Source: an uncultured Holophagaceae bacterium (lineage in GTDB: Bacteria; Acidobacteriota; Holophagae; Holophagales; Holophagaceae). From it: a stretch of 64,000 nt of DNA. Within the stretch, counting starts at the first letter, position 1. Every line of letters starts with the position of its first letter. The stretch is from NCBI GenBank assembly GCA_903937385.1, contig CAIZZF010000015.1, positions 124,001-188,000 of the forward strand, read 5' to 3'. Shown here one piece after another: positions 44,987 to 52,472 of this stretch. The position numbers were made by a program, and so were the translations under genes. The notes below the pieces were generated by a model, which was not told the DNA's origin, made no database searches, and worked only from the letters and a program-made list of their open reading frames with translations.

Positions 44987-44992
44987 TAGCAT
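44987..44992 (+). promoter_or_regulatory. -10 box upstream of tRNA-Gly
   Basis: TAGCAT lies about 12 nt before the tRNA 5' end, with a weak TGGCCT 17 nt upstream. It resembles the TAGTCT box of the tRNA-Leu promoter. Confidence 0.4.
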
Positions 44993-45003
44993 GGACCCCT
45001 GCC

Positions 45004-45078
45004 GCGGGCGTAGTTCAGTGGTAGAACGCAAGCTTCCCAAGCTTGATGTCGTCGGTTCAATCCCGATCGCCCGCTCCA
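45004..45078 (+). tRNA. tRNA-Gly (CCC)
   Basis: A 75-nt tRNA: acceptor GCGGGCG/CGCCCGC, D-arm TAGTTCAGTGGTAGA, anticodon stem CAAGC/GCTTG with loop TTCCCAA (anticodon CCC at 45036-45038), T-arm TCGG TTCAATC CCGA, discriminator T and encoded CCA. Confidence 0.95.
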
Positions 45079-45082
45079 ATAT

Positions 45083-45113
45083 CAAACAGGCCCGCCGCTG
45101 GCGGGCCTGTTTG
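45083..45113. terminator. Bidirectional terminator after tRNA-Gly
   Basis: A 14-bp stem CAAACAGGCCCGCC / GGCGGGCCTGTTTG with loop GCT. The pairing extends outwards through a T.G pair to CCAATA/TATTGG (45076-45120), so the tRNA's CCA end forms the base of the stem. It separates tRNA-Gly from the convergent gene at 45149. Confidence 0.85.
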
Positions 45114-45148
45114 GTATTGGCGATAAGAAAGGCTGGGGATTGAATTTG

Positions 45149-46258
45149 CTACCCCTTCCCCTGCGCCTTCATCTCGACCATGCGCTTGGCTTCGCGGCGC
45201 AGGAGCTCGGGGACGTTGCGGTCCTTCATGAGCAGCTTCAGGTCGCTCTCGAAGAGTCGCTTGAAGTGGGTCAGGGCCACGGGCAGCGGCGTGCGGGGGT
45301 TCATCACCAGCGCCTTGGTGATGGGGTATTTCTTCATCCACTCGCGGCTGTTGGAGATGAGGCGGAGGACTTCCTCGTTGATGGTGCGCATCTGGGCGAT
45401 GTGCGCGATCTCGCCTTCGGTGATGCGGCCGTTGCGCAGGACGTTCACCTGGATGAGCCGGTTCGCCTCGCGGATGAGGAGGGTGCGCTCTTCCTTGCCG
45501 CCCTTGATGGCCAGCATGATCTTCTGGTTGGTGCTGAGCTTCGCCACGCGCTGGGTGACGGTGAGGTTGATCTCCACGCCCTCGTGATCGACCGGTGGCC
45601 GCAGGGCCAGCAGCCGACGCTCGGCGGCCATCTCCTCGGTCTCCACCTCGGCTTCAGCCTCCTCGGGGGAGGGCGCCTTGGGCAAGGGCAGCTCCGCCCA
45701 GGCGCGATCCAGGTGCCCGGCCTCCACCTCGTCGATGATCGCCAGGCGGTCCTGCTTGACCTCCTCCGGAATGAGGCCCAGCACCTCGAAGCGGAACTCG
45801 TTGATGCGCCGCTTGATGACGTACTCGCCTTCGGGATGCTCTTCCAGGAGGTCGAGGATGCGCGGCCGCTGCAGCCAGAGCACCTGGTTGTTCAGCACGA
45901 TCTCCAGCACCGAGCCCGGCAGGCTGGGGATGGAGGCTTCCACGATCTCCGAGGTGATGGAGGGGTTCAGAAGAACCGTCTCGAGGAGCGCGGGTTCCTT
46001 GCGGTGGCAGAGGACCAGGTGCAGGGGGGCCGGCGGATCGACGGCCTCGGCCAGCGCGCCCGCCAGCAGGGATTCCGGCATGGTCTCGAAGAAGGCCAGG
46101 GCCCGCTGTCGATACGGACTCTCCCGCAGCCCGGCATGCGCCAGAGCCTGCAGCAGGTCCAGGGTGGGCAAGGGGAGGCTGCCCCCGACCAGGGCCATGA
46201 CCATGGGTTCGGGCAGGGACCCCTGGAGGAAACGCTGGACGATGGGATGGAGGGTCAT
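45149..46258 (-). CDS. Conserved protein of unknown function (helical-repeat-like)
   Basis: A 369-residue cytoplasmic protein with no signal or membrane segment. The first 170 residues look like HEAT-type helical pairs (ESLLAGALAEAV, NPSITSEIVEASI). A charged Glu-rich linker lies about 200-220. The C-terminal 140 residues (VTQRVAKLSTNQKIMLAIKGG, then NREWMKKY-like SREWMKKYPITKALVMNP and DRNVPELLRREAKR) match a conserved but unnamed domain that I recall from Myxococcota and Acidobacteriota proteins. It is the last gene of the NtrC-like/MoxR/RodZ operon, overlapping the RodZ-like gene by ATGA. Confidence 0.65.
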   Translation of the reverse strand: MTLHPIVQRFLQGSLPEPMVMALVGGSLPLPTLDLLQALAHAGLRESPYRQRALAFFETMPESLLAGALAEAVDPPAPLHLVLCHRKEPALLETVLLNPSITSEIVEASIPSLPGSVLEIVLNNQVLWLQRPRILDLLEEHPEGEYVIKRRINEFRFEVLGLIPEEVKQDRLAIIDEVEAGHLDRAWAELPLPKAPSPEEAEAEVETEEMAAERRLLALRPPVDHEGVEINLTVTQRVAKLSTNQKIMLAIKGGKEERTLLIREANRLIQVNVLRNGRITEGEIAHIAQMRTINEEVLRLISNSREWMKKYPITKALVMNPRTPLPVALTHFKRLFESDLKLLMKDRNVPELLRREAKRMVEMKAQGKG

Positions 46259-47067
46259 GATTCGCCGCCTTCTTCATCATCATCCGGCACCGCAGGATCC
46301 TCCGGGAGTTCCGGCGCGACGGGCCGCAGCCAGCGGCCCTCCGCATCGAAGCGGCCTGTCCAGGCTTGGCCTACACTCTGGCCATGGGCGATGCGGCGTC
46401 CCGCCACCTCCACATTCACCACGCCCCCATTGTCCAGCACGAGGCTGAAGGGGCCTTTCACGCGCAGCCGCCAGGGCTCCGAGACCTGCAGGGCCCGGGC
46501 CTGGGGTGGGCCGCCTTCGGGCTCAATGCGCGCGCCGCAGGCGTCCATGACCCGGAGGCTGACCAGGATGCCCTGCTCGTCGATGGGGGCCTCGGGCAGC
46601 AGCTCGCCCAGCACGGGATAGGGGGCGCTCGAGGGCGGCGGCGGGGGCGGCAGGGACAGCTTCGGCAGGGTGCCGAGGCGACTGCTGGCCGCCTTGCGGC
46701 CGAGGCTGGGGCCAGGCACCACCAGCCACAGCACCACCAGCACCGACGCGCCGGTCAGCACACCCATCACCAGCCGCTCGAGCCGCTCGCGCCGAGGGTC
46801 TGGGGGTTCCAGCTCCTGCACGCCCGGAACAACCTGGAAGGCCCCGGTGTGGGACTCCAGATCCACGCCCAGACGCTCGGCCAGCTGCCGGGCCAGTGGC
46901 CGGGCCCGGCCCGGCGGCAGCGAGGACCAGTCGTCGCTCTCGATGGCGTCCAGGTGCCGCAGGGGCAGCTTGAGCTCCAAGGCCAGGGCCTCCCGGCTGA
47001 GGCCTTTCGCTTCGCGTGCCTGCTGCAGCAGGTGGCCGACCGTGGCCTCTTCCAGCATCAGGCCCAT
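46255..47067 (-). CDS. RodZ-like cytoskeletal/membrane protein (HTH-TM-DUF4115)
   Basis: A 270-residue bitopic protein. An N-terminal Xre-type helix-turn-helix (about 8-60, REAKGLSREALALELKLPLRHLDAIE) is followed by one transmembrane helix (about 98-118) and a Pro-rich spacer. A periplasmic DUF4115 beta-domain follows (about 165-250, SLRVMDACGARIE, PWRLRVKGPFSLVLDNGGVVNV). This is the RodZ arrangement, which couples MreB to cell-wall elongation. It overlaps the MoxR gene by 10 bp and the unknown gene by ATGA. Confidence 0.8.
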   Translation of the reverse strand: MGLMLEEATVGHLLQQAREAKGLSREALALELKLPLRHLDAIESDDWSSLPPGRARPLARQLAERLGVDLESHTGAFQVVPGVQELEPPDPRRERLERLVMGVLTGASVLVVLWLVVPGPSLGRKAASSRLGTLPKLSLPPPPPPSSAPYPVLGELLPEAPIDEQGILVSLRVMDACGARIEPEGGPPQARALQVSEPWRLRVKGPFSLVLDNGGVVNVEVAGRRIAHGQSVGQAWTGRFDAEGRWLRPVAPELPEDPAVPDDDEEGGES

Positions 47068-48026
47068 CCCACAGGCAGGTCCTTCAGCATCCGCGCCAGC
47101 TGCTCGCGCCGCTCGCTGCGGTTGAGGCGGCGGTCATCCAGGCTGCCCCGGTGGGCCATGGTGTCCGCAAGGGTGTCCTGCAGGTCATCGGGCGTGAGGA
47201 AGTCCCGGCCATCCAGCCAGGCCTCCGCCTGGGCCAGAGCCAGCCAGTGCTTGGCGGCCCGGGTGGAGCAGAACCCGCCACCAGCGCGGATGTGGCTCAC
47301 CATCCTCTCGACATAGTCCAGCACGGCCTCGGCCACCCGCACCTGCCGGACGGCCGCCCGGGCCTGCCGCCAGCCGTCGAGATCCAAGACCGGCACGAGA
47401 GAATCCAGCCGCTCGGCGCCGGCCTCTCCCGTGAGGATGCGGCGCTCGGCCGCGCGGTCGGGATAGCCCAGGTGGATCGTGCAGGAGAAGCGGTCCAGCT
47501 GGCTCTCGGGCAGGGGGAAGGTGCCCGCGTGGTCCAGGGGATTCTGGGTGGCGATGACGAAGAAGGGATCAGGCAGGCGGTGGGTGCTGCGGTCCAGGGT
47601 GACCTGGCCCTCCACCATGGCCTCGAGCATGGCGCTCTGGGTCTTGGGGCCGATGCGGTTCAGCTCGTCCAGCAGCAGCACGTGGCAGAACACCGGCCCC
47701 GGCTGGAACCGGAAGGTCTGCTCCTTGGCGTCCCAGAGGTGCACGCCCAGCAAGTCTGACGGCAGCAGGTCATTGGTGCCCTGCACCCGCTGGAAGCCGC
47801 CGCCCAGGATGCGGGACAGGCCCTTGGCCAGGGTGGTCTTGCCCACACCAGGGAGGTCTTCCAGCAGCACGTGGCCCCCGGCCAGCATGGCCGCGAAGGC
47901 CCGCCGGACCTGGGTCTCCTTGCCCACCACCACCGCCTGCAGCGCCGCCAGCCCGGCCCGGGCCGCCGGCCGCACCGGGTCCGGATCGCGCACCGGCGGG
48001 ACGAGGATGGGCGGGGTCTGGGTCAT
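47058..48026 (-). CDS. MoxR-family AAA+ ATPase
   Basis: A 322-residue chaperone-like ATPase: Walker A LPGVGKTTLA, PSDLLGVHLWDAKEQTFRFQPGPVF, Walker B VLLLDELNR, sensor 1 FFVIATQNP, arginine-finger region LPESQLDRF. MoxR proteins activate partner complexes, usually with VWA-domain or DUF58 proteins encoded beside them. None is adjacent here; a RodZ-like protein and a degenerate NtrC-like regulator flank it instead. It overlaps both neighbours. Confidence 0.92.
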   Translation of the reverse strand: MTQTPPILVPPVRDPDPVRPAARAGLAALQAVVVGKETQVRRAFAAMLAGGHVLLEDLPGVGKTTLAKGLSRILGGGFQRVQGTNDLLPSDLLGVHLWDAKEQTFRFQPGPVFCHVLLLDELNRIGPKTQSAMLEAMVEGQVTLDRSTHRLPDPFFVIATQNPLDHAGTFPLPESQLDRFSCTIHLGYPDRAAERRILTGEAGAERLDSLVPVLDLDGWRQARAAVRQVRVAEAVLDYVERMVSHIRAGGGFCSTRAAKHWLALAQAEAWLDGRDFLTPDDLQDTLADTMAHRGSLDDRRLNRSERREQLARMLKDLPVGWA

Positions 48027-49279
48027 GGTGCCTTTCGGGGAAGGGGGCCTGCTCCATCTTCCAGAGAGATGCCATGGTCCCGCAAGCGCTGGGCCAGGGT
48101 CCGGACCGTCAGCCCCAGGGCCTCCGCCGCCCGGGGCAGGTCCCCCTGGGCCTCGGCCAGCTGGCGCTGCAGCAGCTGGGCCTCGGCAGACCGGGCCACG
48201 GCCTTCAGCATGGTCTCCAGGTCGGCTCGCTCCGGCCAGGGGAGACAGAGTGGTGCGGCGCCCCCCAGCCTCAGCTCAGGGAAGGCGCGGAGCGCACGGC
48301 CGTCGCTGGTGCGCAGCGTCTGGTCCACCAGGGCCTCCAGCTCCCGCACATTGCCGGGCCAGGGATGGTCGAGCAGCTGCTTCTCGGCAGAGCGCTCCAG
48401 CCAGGGGGCGGGCCTGCCGTTCCGGTGACTGCCCCGTTCCAGCAGGAGCCGGGCGAGGGTCAGCAGGTCCTCCCGGCGCTCGCGCAGGGGCGGCACCCGC
48501 AGCTCCAGGGAGCCCAGCCGCCCCGCCAGCTCGGGTGGCAGGGAGCCCTCGGGATCAATGCCGCCCATCCAGGCGACCTGCTTTCCGGGCGGGCTGTCCA
48601 TGGCCCGGGCCAGAGCCCCTGTGGCCTCTGGCGAAAGGAAGTCCAGGCCGCCCAGGTAGAGGCTGCCGCCCCGCAGGAGACTCAGCAGCTGCGGCTCGGG
48701 TCCCTCCGGCCCCAGGGTCGCGGCGGACAGGCTCCGGTAGGGCGCCTCGGGGTGGCGCAGGACGTGGAGGCGGCGGGCGCAGCGCTCTCGGCCCGCTCCG
48801 CGCTCGCCCCGGAAGAGCAGCGGCAGCAGGGTCCCGGCGGCCTGGGCCAGGGCGGCATCCAGGGCCTGCATGGCGGGACTGTGGGCCACCCAGAGTTCGG
48901 CAGGGTCCGGCGGTGGAGCCCCCACCAGGACATGGAGCCGATCCAGCAGCGCCAGGAATACATCCAGGTCGAAGGGCTTGGGCAGGAAGTCATCGGCACC
49001 GAGCCGCATGGCCTCCACGATGTCCTTGGGCTCACCGAAGGCCGACATCAGCGCCACCCGGAGGCCGGGCTGCAGCCGACGGGCCCGGCGGATGAGCTCG
49101 AGGCCACTCATGCCCGGCAGCCGTAGATCCGTCACCAGCACCTGGAAGGGCCGCGCCTGAAGCTCCCGCAGAGCTTCCTGAGGATCGGCCACCGCCTGCA
49201 CGGTCCAGACCGACCCTTCCAGCGCTTGCGCCAGCAGGCGGCGGAAACTGTCCTTGTCCTCGACCAGCAGAAGGTGCAT
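48023..49279 (-). CDS. NtrC-type response regulator with degenerate sigma-54 ATPase domain
   Basis: A 418-residue protein. The receiver domain (1-115) is intact, with D8, phospho-acceptor D51 and K101. The central AAA+ domain (about 130-330) is degraded. Walker A is GERGAGRE with Arg in place of the Lys, and Walker B reads GGSLYLGGLD instead of GGTLFLDE. The GAFTGA loop that contacts sigma-54 is missing. RVPPLRER, HPWPGNVREL and a Fis-type helix-turn-helix (about 380-405) remain. It probably regulates without ATP-driven sigma-54 remodelling. First gene of a four-gene operon. Confidence 0.88.
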   Translation of the reverse strand: MHLLLVEDKDSFRRLLAQALEGSVWTVQAVADPQEALRELQARPFQVLVTDLRLPGMSGLELIRRARRLQPGLRVALMSAFGEPKDIVEAMRLGADDFLPKPFDLDVFLALLDRLHVLVGAPPPDPAELWVAHSPAMQALDAALAQAAGTLLPLLFRGERGAGRERCARRLHVLRHPEAPYRSLSAATLGPEGPEPQLLSLLRGGSLYLGGLDFLSPEATGALARAMDSPPGKQVAWMGGIDPEGSLPPELAGRLGSLELRVPPLRERREDLLTLARLLLERGSHRNGRPAPWLERSAEKQLLDHPWPGNVRELEALVDQTLRTSDGRALRAFPELRLGGAAPLCLPWPERADLETMLKAVARSAEAQLLQRQLAEAQGDLPRAAEALGLTVRTLAQRLRDHGISLEDGAGPLPRKAP

Positions 49280-49285
49280 GGAACA

Positions 49286-49291
49286 AAGCTA
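49286..49291 (-). promoter_or_regulatory. -10 box of a probable leaderless transcript of the NtrC-like gene
   Basis: On the minus strand TAGCTT is followed by exactly 6 nt and the ATG at 49279. The box is formed partly by the edge of the GCTATCAGCT repeat element. Confidence 0.4.
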
Positions 49292-49477
49292 TCAGCTGTC
49301 GGCGGTCAGCTGTCAGCTGTCAGCTACAGATCCAACACCGAACGCCCCTACCCAGCCTGGGCGATCTTGGTCTTCAGCGGAATGTTCCAGAACGGCCCGT
49401 CAAGCCCGCCGAGCCCTTCTTGGCTGACAGCTGACAGCCGATAGCCGGTATCAGCCCCTATCAACTGGCTATCAGCT
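49288..49477. repeat. Composite intergenic repeat element (AGCTGTCAGC type)
   Basis: Perfect 16-bp inverted repeats GCTGTCAGCTGTCAGC (49309-49324) and GCTGACAGCTGACAGC (49423-49438) are separated by 98 bp. A 10-bp direct repeat GCTATCAGCT (49288-49297 and 49468-49477) brackets them. The right copy supplies the stop codon and last residues of aroDE, and the left copy supplies the -10 of the NtrC-like gene. The core reads GPFWNIPLKTKIAQAG then stop on the minus strand, possibly a gene scrap. It looks like a small non-autonomous element. Confidence 0.6.
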
Positions 49478-50872
49478 ATCACAAGCCAGTCCACCGCAGT
49501 CGCTGATGAAGCGCTGGGTCTGGGCCACGGCCTGGGCCTCGAAGAGGGCCACGCCGGCCACCACCTGCAGTCCAGCCTCCCGGGCCCAGAGGGCGAAGGC
49601 GGTGTCCTCCTTGTAGATCCACTCCACAGCCCACCGGCAGGTGGCCCTGGCGGCCTCCAGGAGCTCAGGAAAGGGCGCGGGGTCCTCCGGGGCCATGCCG
49701 AGGCTCGTGGCCTGCACCAGGCCCACGGGGCCGAAAGCGGCCACCTGCGCCGCGGTGGCGGGGGCGTGGCGGGACACCTGCAAGACCGGCCGCCCCGAAG
49801 CCTCCAGCAGGGCCTTGCTGGTGCGGGCCACACCGCCGGAGCCCAGCAGCAGGACGGGACCGGGGGCCAGCTGGGAGAGGGCCGATCTGAAGGCCTCGGC
49901 ATCCGTGTTGGCGCCCTGCCAGGGATCTCCGGGCGCGCGCCGCCAGAGGGTGTTCAGGGGCCCTTCCAGGCCCAGCGCCGCGGGCAGGGTGAGTTTCAGC
50001 GGCGCCGTGATGCTCAGGCCCAGCACACCGAGGGCCTCCAGGGCTTCCACGGCCTCGCCCGCCTCGCCGCAGAGCAGGGGCAGATAGAGCAGGTCCTTGA
50101 GCGCCCGCTGGAAGCGCGGGTTGTGGAAGGCCGGTCCCCGCGAGTGCAGCACGGGCTCCCCGATCACCCCGCACAAGCCGTAGCCCGGGTGGAGCCGCGC
50201 ACAGCGCCACTCCCGCAGGAGGGAGAGGGGCAGCTGGCCCGGCGCGGCGGGAGGGCCATCATCCGGGGCCGCGAAGGTGAAGGCGCCGCCCCAGGCGGCC
50301 TGCAGGGCCCGGCTGGGCAGCCCCTTGGGACCCATCAGGAAGGCCGCCAGGACCAGGCCGTGGTCCCGGGCCCAGGCCAGGGGCGCGCGGAGGCGGCCGC
50401 TGTCGCCCAGGCGGGCCGCCCAGCCCACCCACTTGTAGGCGTCCCCGTCCGGCAGGTTGCGCAGGCGCTCCTCCAGGTCAAAGACCCCGGGCGCCACGTG
50501 GACCGACCGCAGCAGGCGGACATGGGTGCGGGCAGCCTGGATCTCCGGCGGGATGGGCAGCTCCCACTCCAGGTCCAGCCAGGCGGGCCGCCCCTGGATG
50601 GCCTTGGCCAGACGGGCCAAGCGGCCAGTCTCGTCCGCATCGGGCCAGCGACCTCCCTCAGAGACCCGCCGGCAGGTGACCAGGCAGCGCCGCTTGAGCG
50701 CGTCCACCATGGCCTCGGGGTCCTCTTCTGGAAAGAGGTCCAGGCGCAGCTCCGGCAGGGCGTCGTCGCCCAGGCGCCGGGCGCAGGCCCGCGCCGAGTC
50801 CCAGTCCGCATGGGTCAGGGTCACGAGGTGGAAGGGGAGATGGCTCACGGCGGTAGATCCGGAAAAGGCCAT
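49472..50872 (-). CDS. Bifunctional 3-dehydroquinate dehydratase / shikimate dehydrogenase (AroD-AroE fusion)
   Basis: A 466-residue fusion for steps 3 and 4 of the shikimate pathway. Residues about 15-220 are a type I dehydroquinase (PELRLDLFPEEDPEAM; ELRxD-type motif; LAAFLMGPKGLPSR at the end of the barrel). About 232-460 are shikimate dehydrogenase (GVIGEPVLHSRGPAFHN, SITAPLKL, GANTDAEAF, LLLGSGGVARTS). The usual substrate-binding Lys of SxTxPxK is kept as APLK. ATG 50872 has GGAAGGG upstream. Such fusions are known from plants, Chlamydia and some Acidobacteriota. The last residues lie in a repeat element. Confidence 0.88.
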   Translation of the reverse strand: MAFSGSTAVSHLPFHLVTLTHADWDSARACARRLGDDALPELRLDLFPEEDPEAMVDALKRRCLVTCRRVSEGGRWPDADETGRLARLAKAIQGRPAWLDLEWELPIPPEIQAARTHVRLLRSVHVAPGVFDLEERLRNLPDGDAYKWVGWAARLGDSGRLRAPLAWARDHGLVLAAFLMGPKGLPSRALQAAWGGAFTFAAPDDGPPAAPGQLPLSLLREWRCARLHPGYGLCGVIGEPVLHSRGPAFHNPRFQRALKDLLYLPLLCGEAGEAVEALEALGVLGLSITAPLKLTLPAALGLEGPLNTLWRRAPGDPWQGANTDAEAFRSALSQLAPGPVLLLGSGGVARTSKALLEASGRPVLQVSRHAPATAAQVAAFGPVGLVQATSLGMAPEDPAPFPELLEAARATCRWAVEWIYKEDTAFALWAREAGLQVVAGVALFEAQAVAQTQRFISDCGGLACDS

Positions 50873-51030
50873 CCTACCCTTCCCCGGGGCCGAATGGCCC
50901 GCGAATCCCCTCCCGGTCGAGCCGGGGCGGCCATCCCAACCCTTGGCAACGATATGGTTTTTCAACTTCCAAAAGGATCGTAAGCCAATTCATGATGAGT
51001 TCATCAGCTATAGTTCAAACAGACACCGAT

Positions 51031-51049
51031 CCGGTGGTCAGACCACTGG
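51031..51049 (+). promoter_or_regulatory. Palindromic hairpin in the dcuB leader
   Basis: CCGGTGGT/ACCACTGG pair over 8 bp (one G.T) with loop CAG, 12 nt before the ribosome-binding AAGGAG. It could be an operator or an RNA hairpin controlling dcuB. The AT-richer stretch 50960-51025 upstream is the likely promoter. Confidence 0.45.
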
Positions 51050-51074
51050 GTCCTGCTCCCAAGGAGAGTCCCCT

Positions 51075-52409
51075 ATGTCCCCCGCCTTGATGTTCTGGAT
51101 CCAGTTCGTGCTCGTGTTGGGCGCCATCCTGATCGGCATCCGCAAGGGCGGTGTCGCCCTGGGGCTGATCGGCGGCTGCGGTGTGGCGGTGCTGGTCTTC
51201 GGGTTCCGCGTGGCACCGGGGACGCCCCCCATCGACGTGATGCTGATCATCCTGGCCGTGGTCACCGCCTCGGCGACCCTGCAGGTCTCGGGTGGTCTCG
51301 ACTATCTGGTCCAGCTCACGGAGCGCCTGCTGCGCGCCCACCCGAAGTACGTGACCATCCTCGCCCCGCTCTCCACCTTCTTCCTCACGGTCTGCGTCGG
51401 CACCGGCCACGCGGTCTACGCCCTGCTGCCGGTCATCTCCGACGTGGCCCTGAAGACCCGCATCCGGCCCGAGCGGCCCATGGCCATCTCCAGCGTCGCC
51501 TCCCAGATGGGCATCACGGCCAGCCCCGTGGCGGCCGCCGTCACCACCTTCCTGGCCATGGCCGCCAAGAACGGGCATCCGGTGGGCCTCTTCGACATCA
51601 TCCGCATCACCCTGCCCGCGGGCATCATCGGCGTGCTGGTCGCCGCAGCCTGGAGCTTCAACCGTGGCCTCGACCTCGACAAGGATCCCGAATACCTCGA
51701 GCGCCTGAAGGACCCCGACTTCGCCAAGGCCCTGGATGCCAATGTCACCACCCTGGACAAGGTGATCCCCACCTCGGCCAAGCTCGCCGTGGGCCTGTTC
51801 TTCGCGGGCGTCCTCGCCATCATCCTCGTCGCCATGAAGCCCGGCCTGCTGCCCCTGGTGAACGGCAAGCCCGTGCCCATGACCACCGTGGTGCAGATGG
51901 TCATGCTGGCCTTCGGCAGCTTCATCCTCTTCGCCACCAAGGTGAAGGCTCCCGAGATCGCCCGCTCCAGCGTCTTCATCGCGGGCATGATCGCCGTCGT
52001 CTCCATCTTCGGCATCGCCTGGATGAGCGAGACCTTCATCAAGGCCAACGAGAGCTACCTCATCGCCAACATCAAGACCATGGTGCAGATGGCCCCCTGG
52101 ACCTTCGCCCTCGCCATGTTCGCCGTGTCCGCCTTCGTAAAGAGCCAGGCCGCCACGCTGACCATCATGCTGCCCTTCGGCTACGCCCTGGGCCTGCCCA
52201 CCCCCCTGCTGCTGAGCCTGATCCCCGCCAGCTACGCCTACTTCTTCTTCGCCTTCTACCCCAGCGATCTGGCCGCCATCAACATGGACCGCACGGGCAC
52301 CACGCGGATCGGCAAGTACCTCCTCAACCACAGCTTCATGATCCCCGGCCTCATCGGGGTCGGCACCTCCACCGTCGTCGCCTACGGCCTGTCGAAGCTC
52401 TTCGCCTAG
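51075..52409 (+). CDS. dcuB: Anaerobic C4-dicarboxylate antiporter (DcuA/DcuB family)
   Basis: A 444-residue inner-membrane carrier with ten or more helices. It matches the Dcu family closely: RKGGVALGLIGG, TPPIDVMLIILAVVTASATLQVSGGLDYL, FFLTVCVGTGHAVYALLPVI, RPERPMAISSVASQMGITASPVAAA, and near the end PSDLAAINMDRTGTTRIGKYLLNHSFMIPGLIGV. It exchanges fumarate, malate or aspartate for succinate in anaerobic respiration. AAGGAG is 8 nt before ATG 51075. Convergent with the DASS gene. Confidence 0.93.
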   Translation: MSPALMFWIQFVLVLGAILIGIRKGGVALGLIGGCGVAVLVFGFRVAPGTPPIDVMLIILAVVTASATLQVSGGLDYLVQLTERLLRAHPKYVTILAPLSTFFLTVCVGTGHAVYALLPVISDVALKTRIRPERPMAISSVASQMGITASPVAAAVTTFLAMAAKNGHPVGLFDIIRITLPAGIIGVLVAAAWSFNRGLDLDKDPEYLERLKDPDFAKALDANVTTLDKVIPTSAKLAVGLFFAGVLAIILVAMKPGLLPLVNGKPVPMTTVVQMVMLAFGSFILFATKVKAPEIARSSVFIAGMIAVVSIFGIAWMSETFIKANESYLIANIKTMVQMAPWTFALAMFAVSAFVKSQAATLTIMLPFGYALGLPTPLLLSLIPASYAYFFFAFYPSDLAAINMDRTGTTRIGKYLLNHSFMIPGLIGVGTSTVVAYGLSKLFA

Positions 52410-52426
52410 GACGTCCTGCCAACAGA

Positions 52427-52456
52427 AAGAAGCCCCGCTCGCTGGCGGGGCTTCTT
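52427..52456. terminator. Bidirectional terminator between dcuB and the DASS gene
   Basis: Stem AAGAAGCCCCGC / GCGGGGCTTCTT (12 bp) with a 6-nt loop, between convergent genes. Confidence 0.9.
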
Positions 52457-52472
52457 CGTTTCTGGGCCCGTC

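Noticed and set aside
49348-49422. A short gene inside the 49.3-kb repeat element
   Set aside because: The coding-like stretch (GPFWNIPLKTKIAQAG, stop) has no plausible start or ribosome site once the repeats are excluded; at best a scrap.
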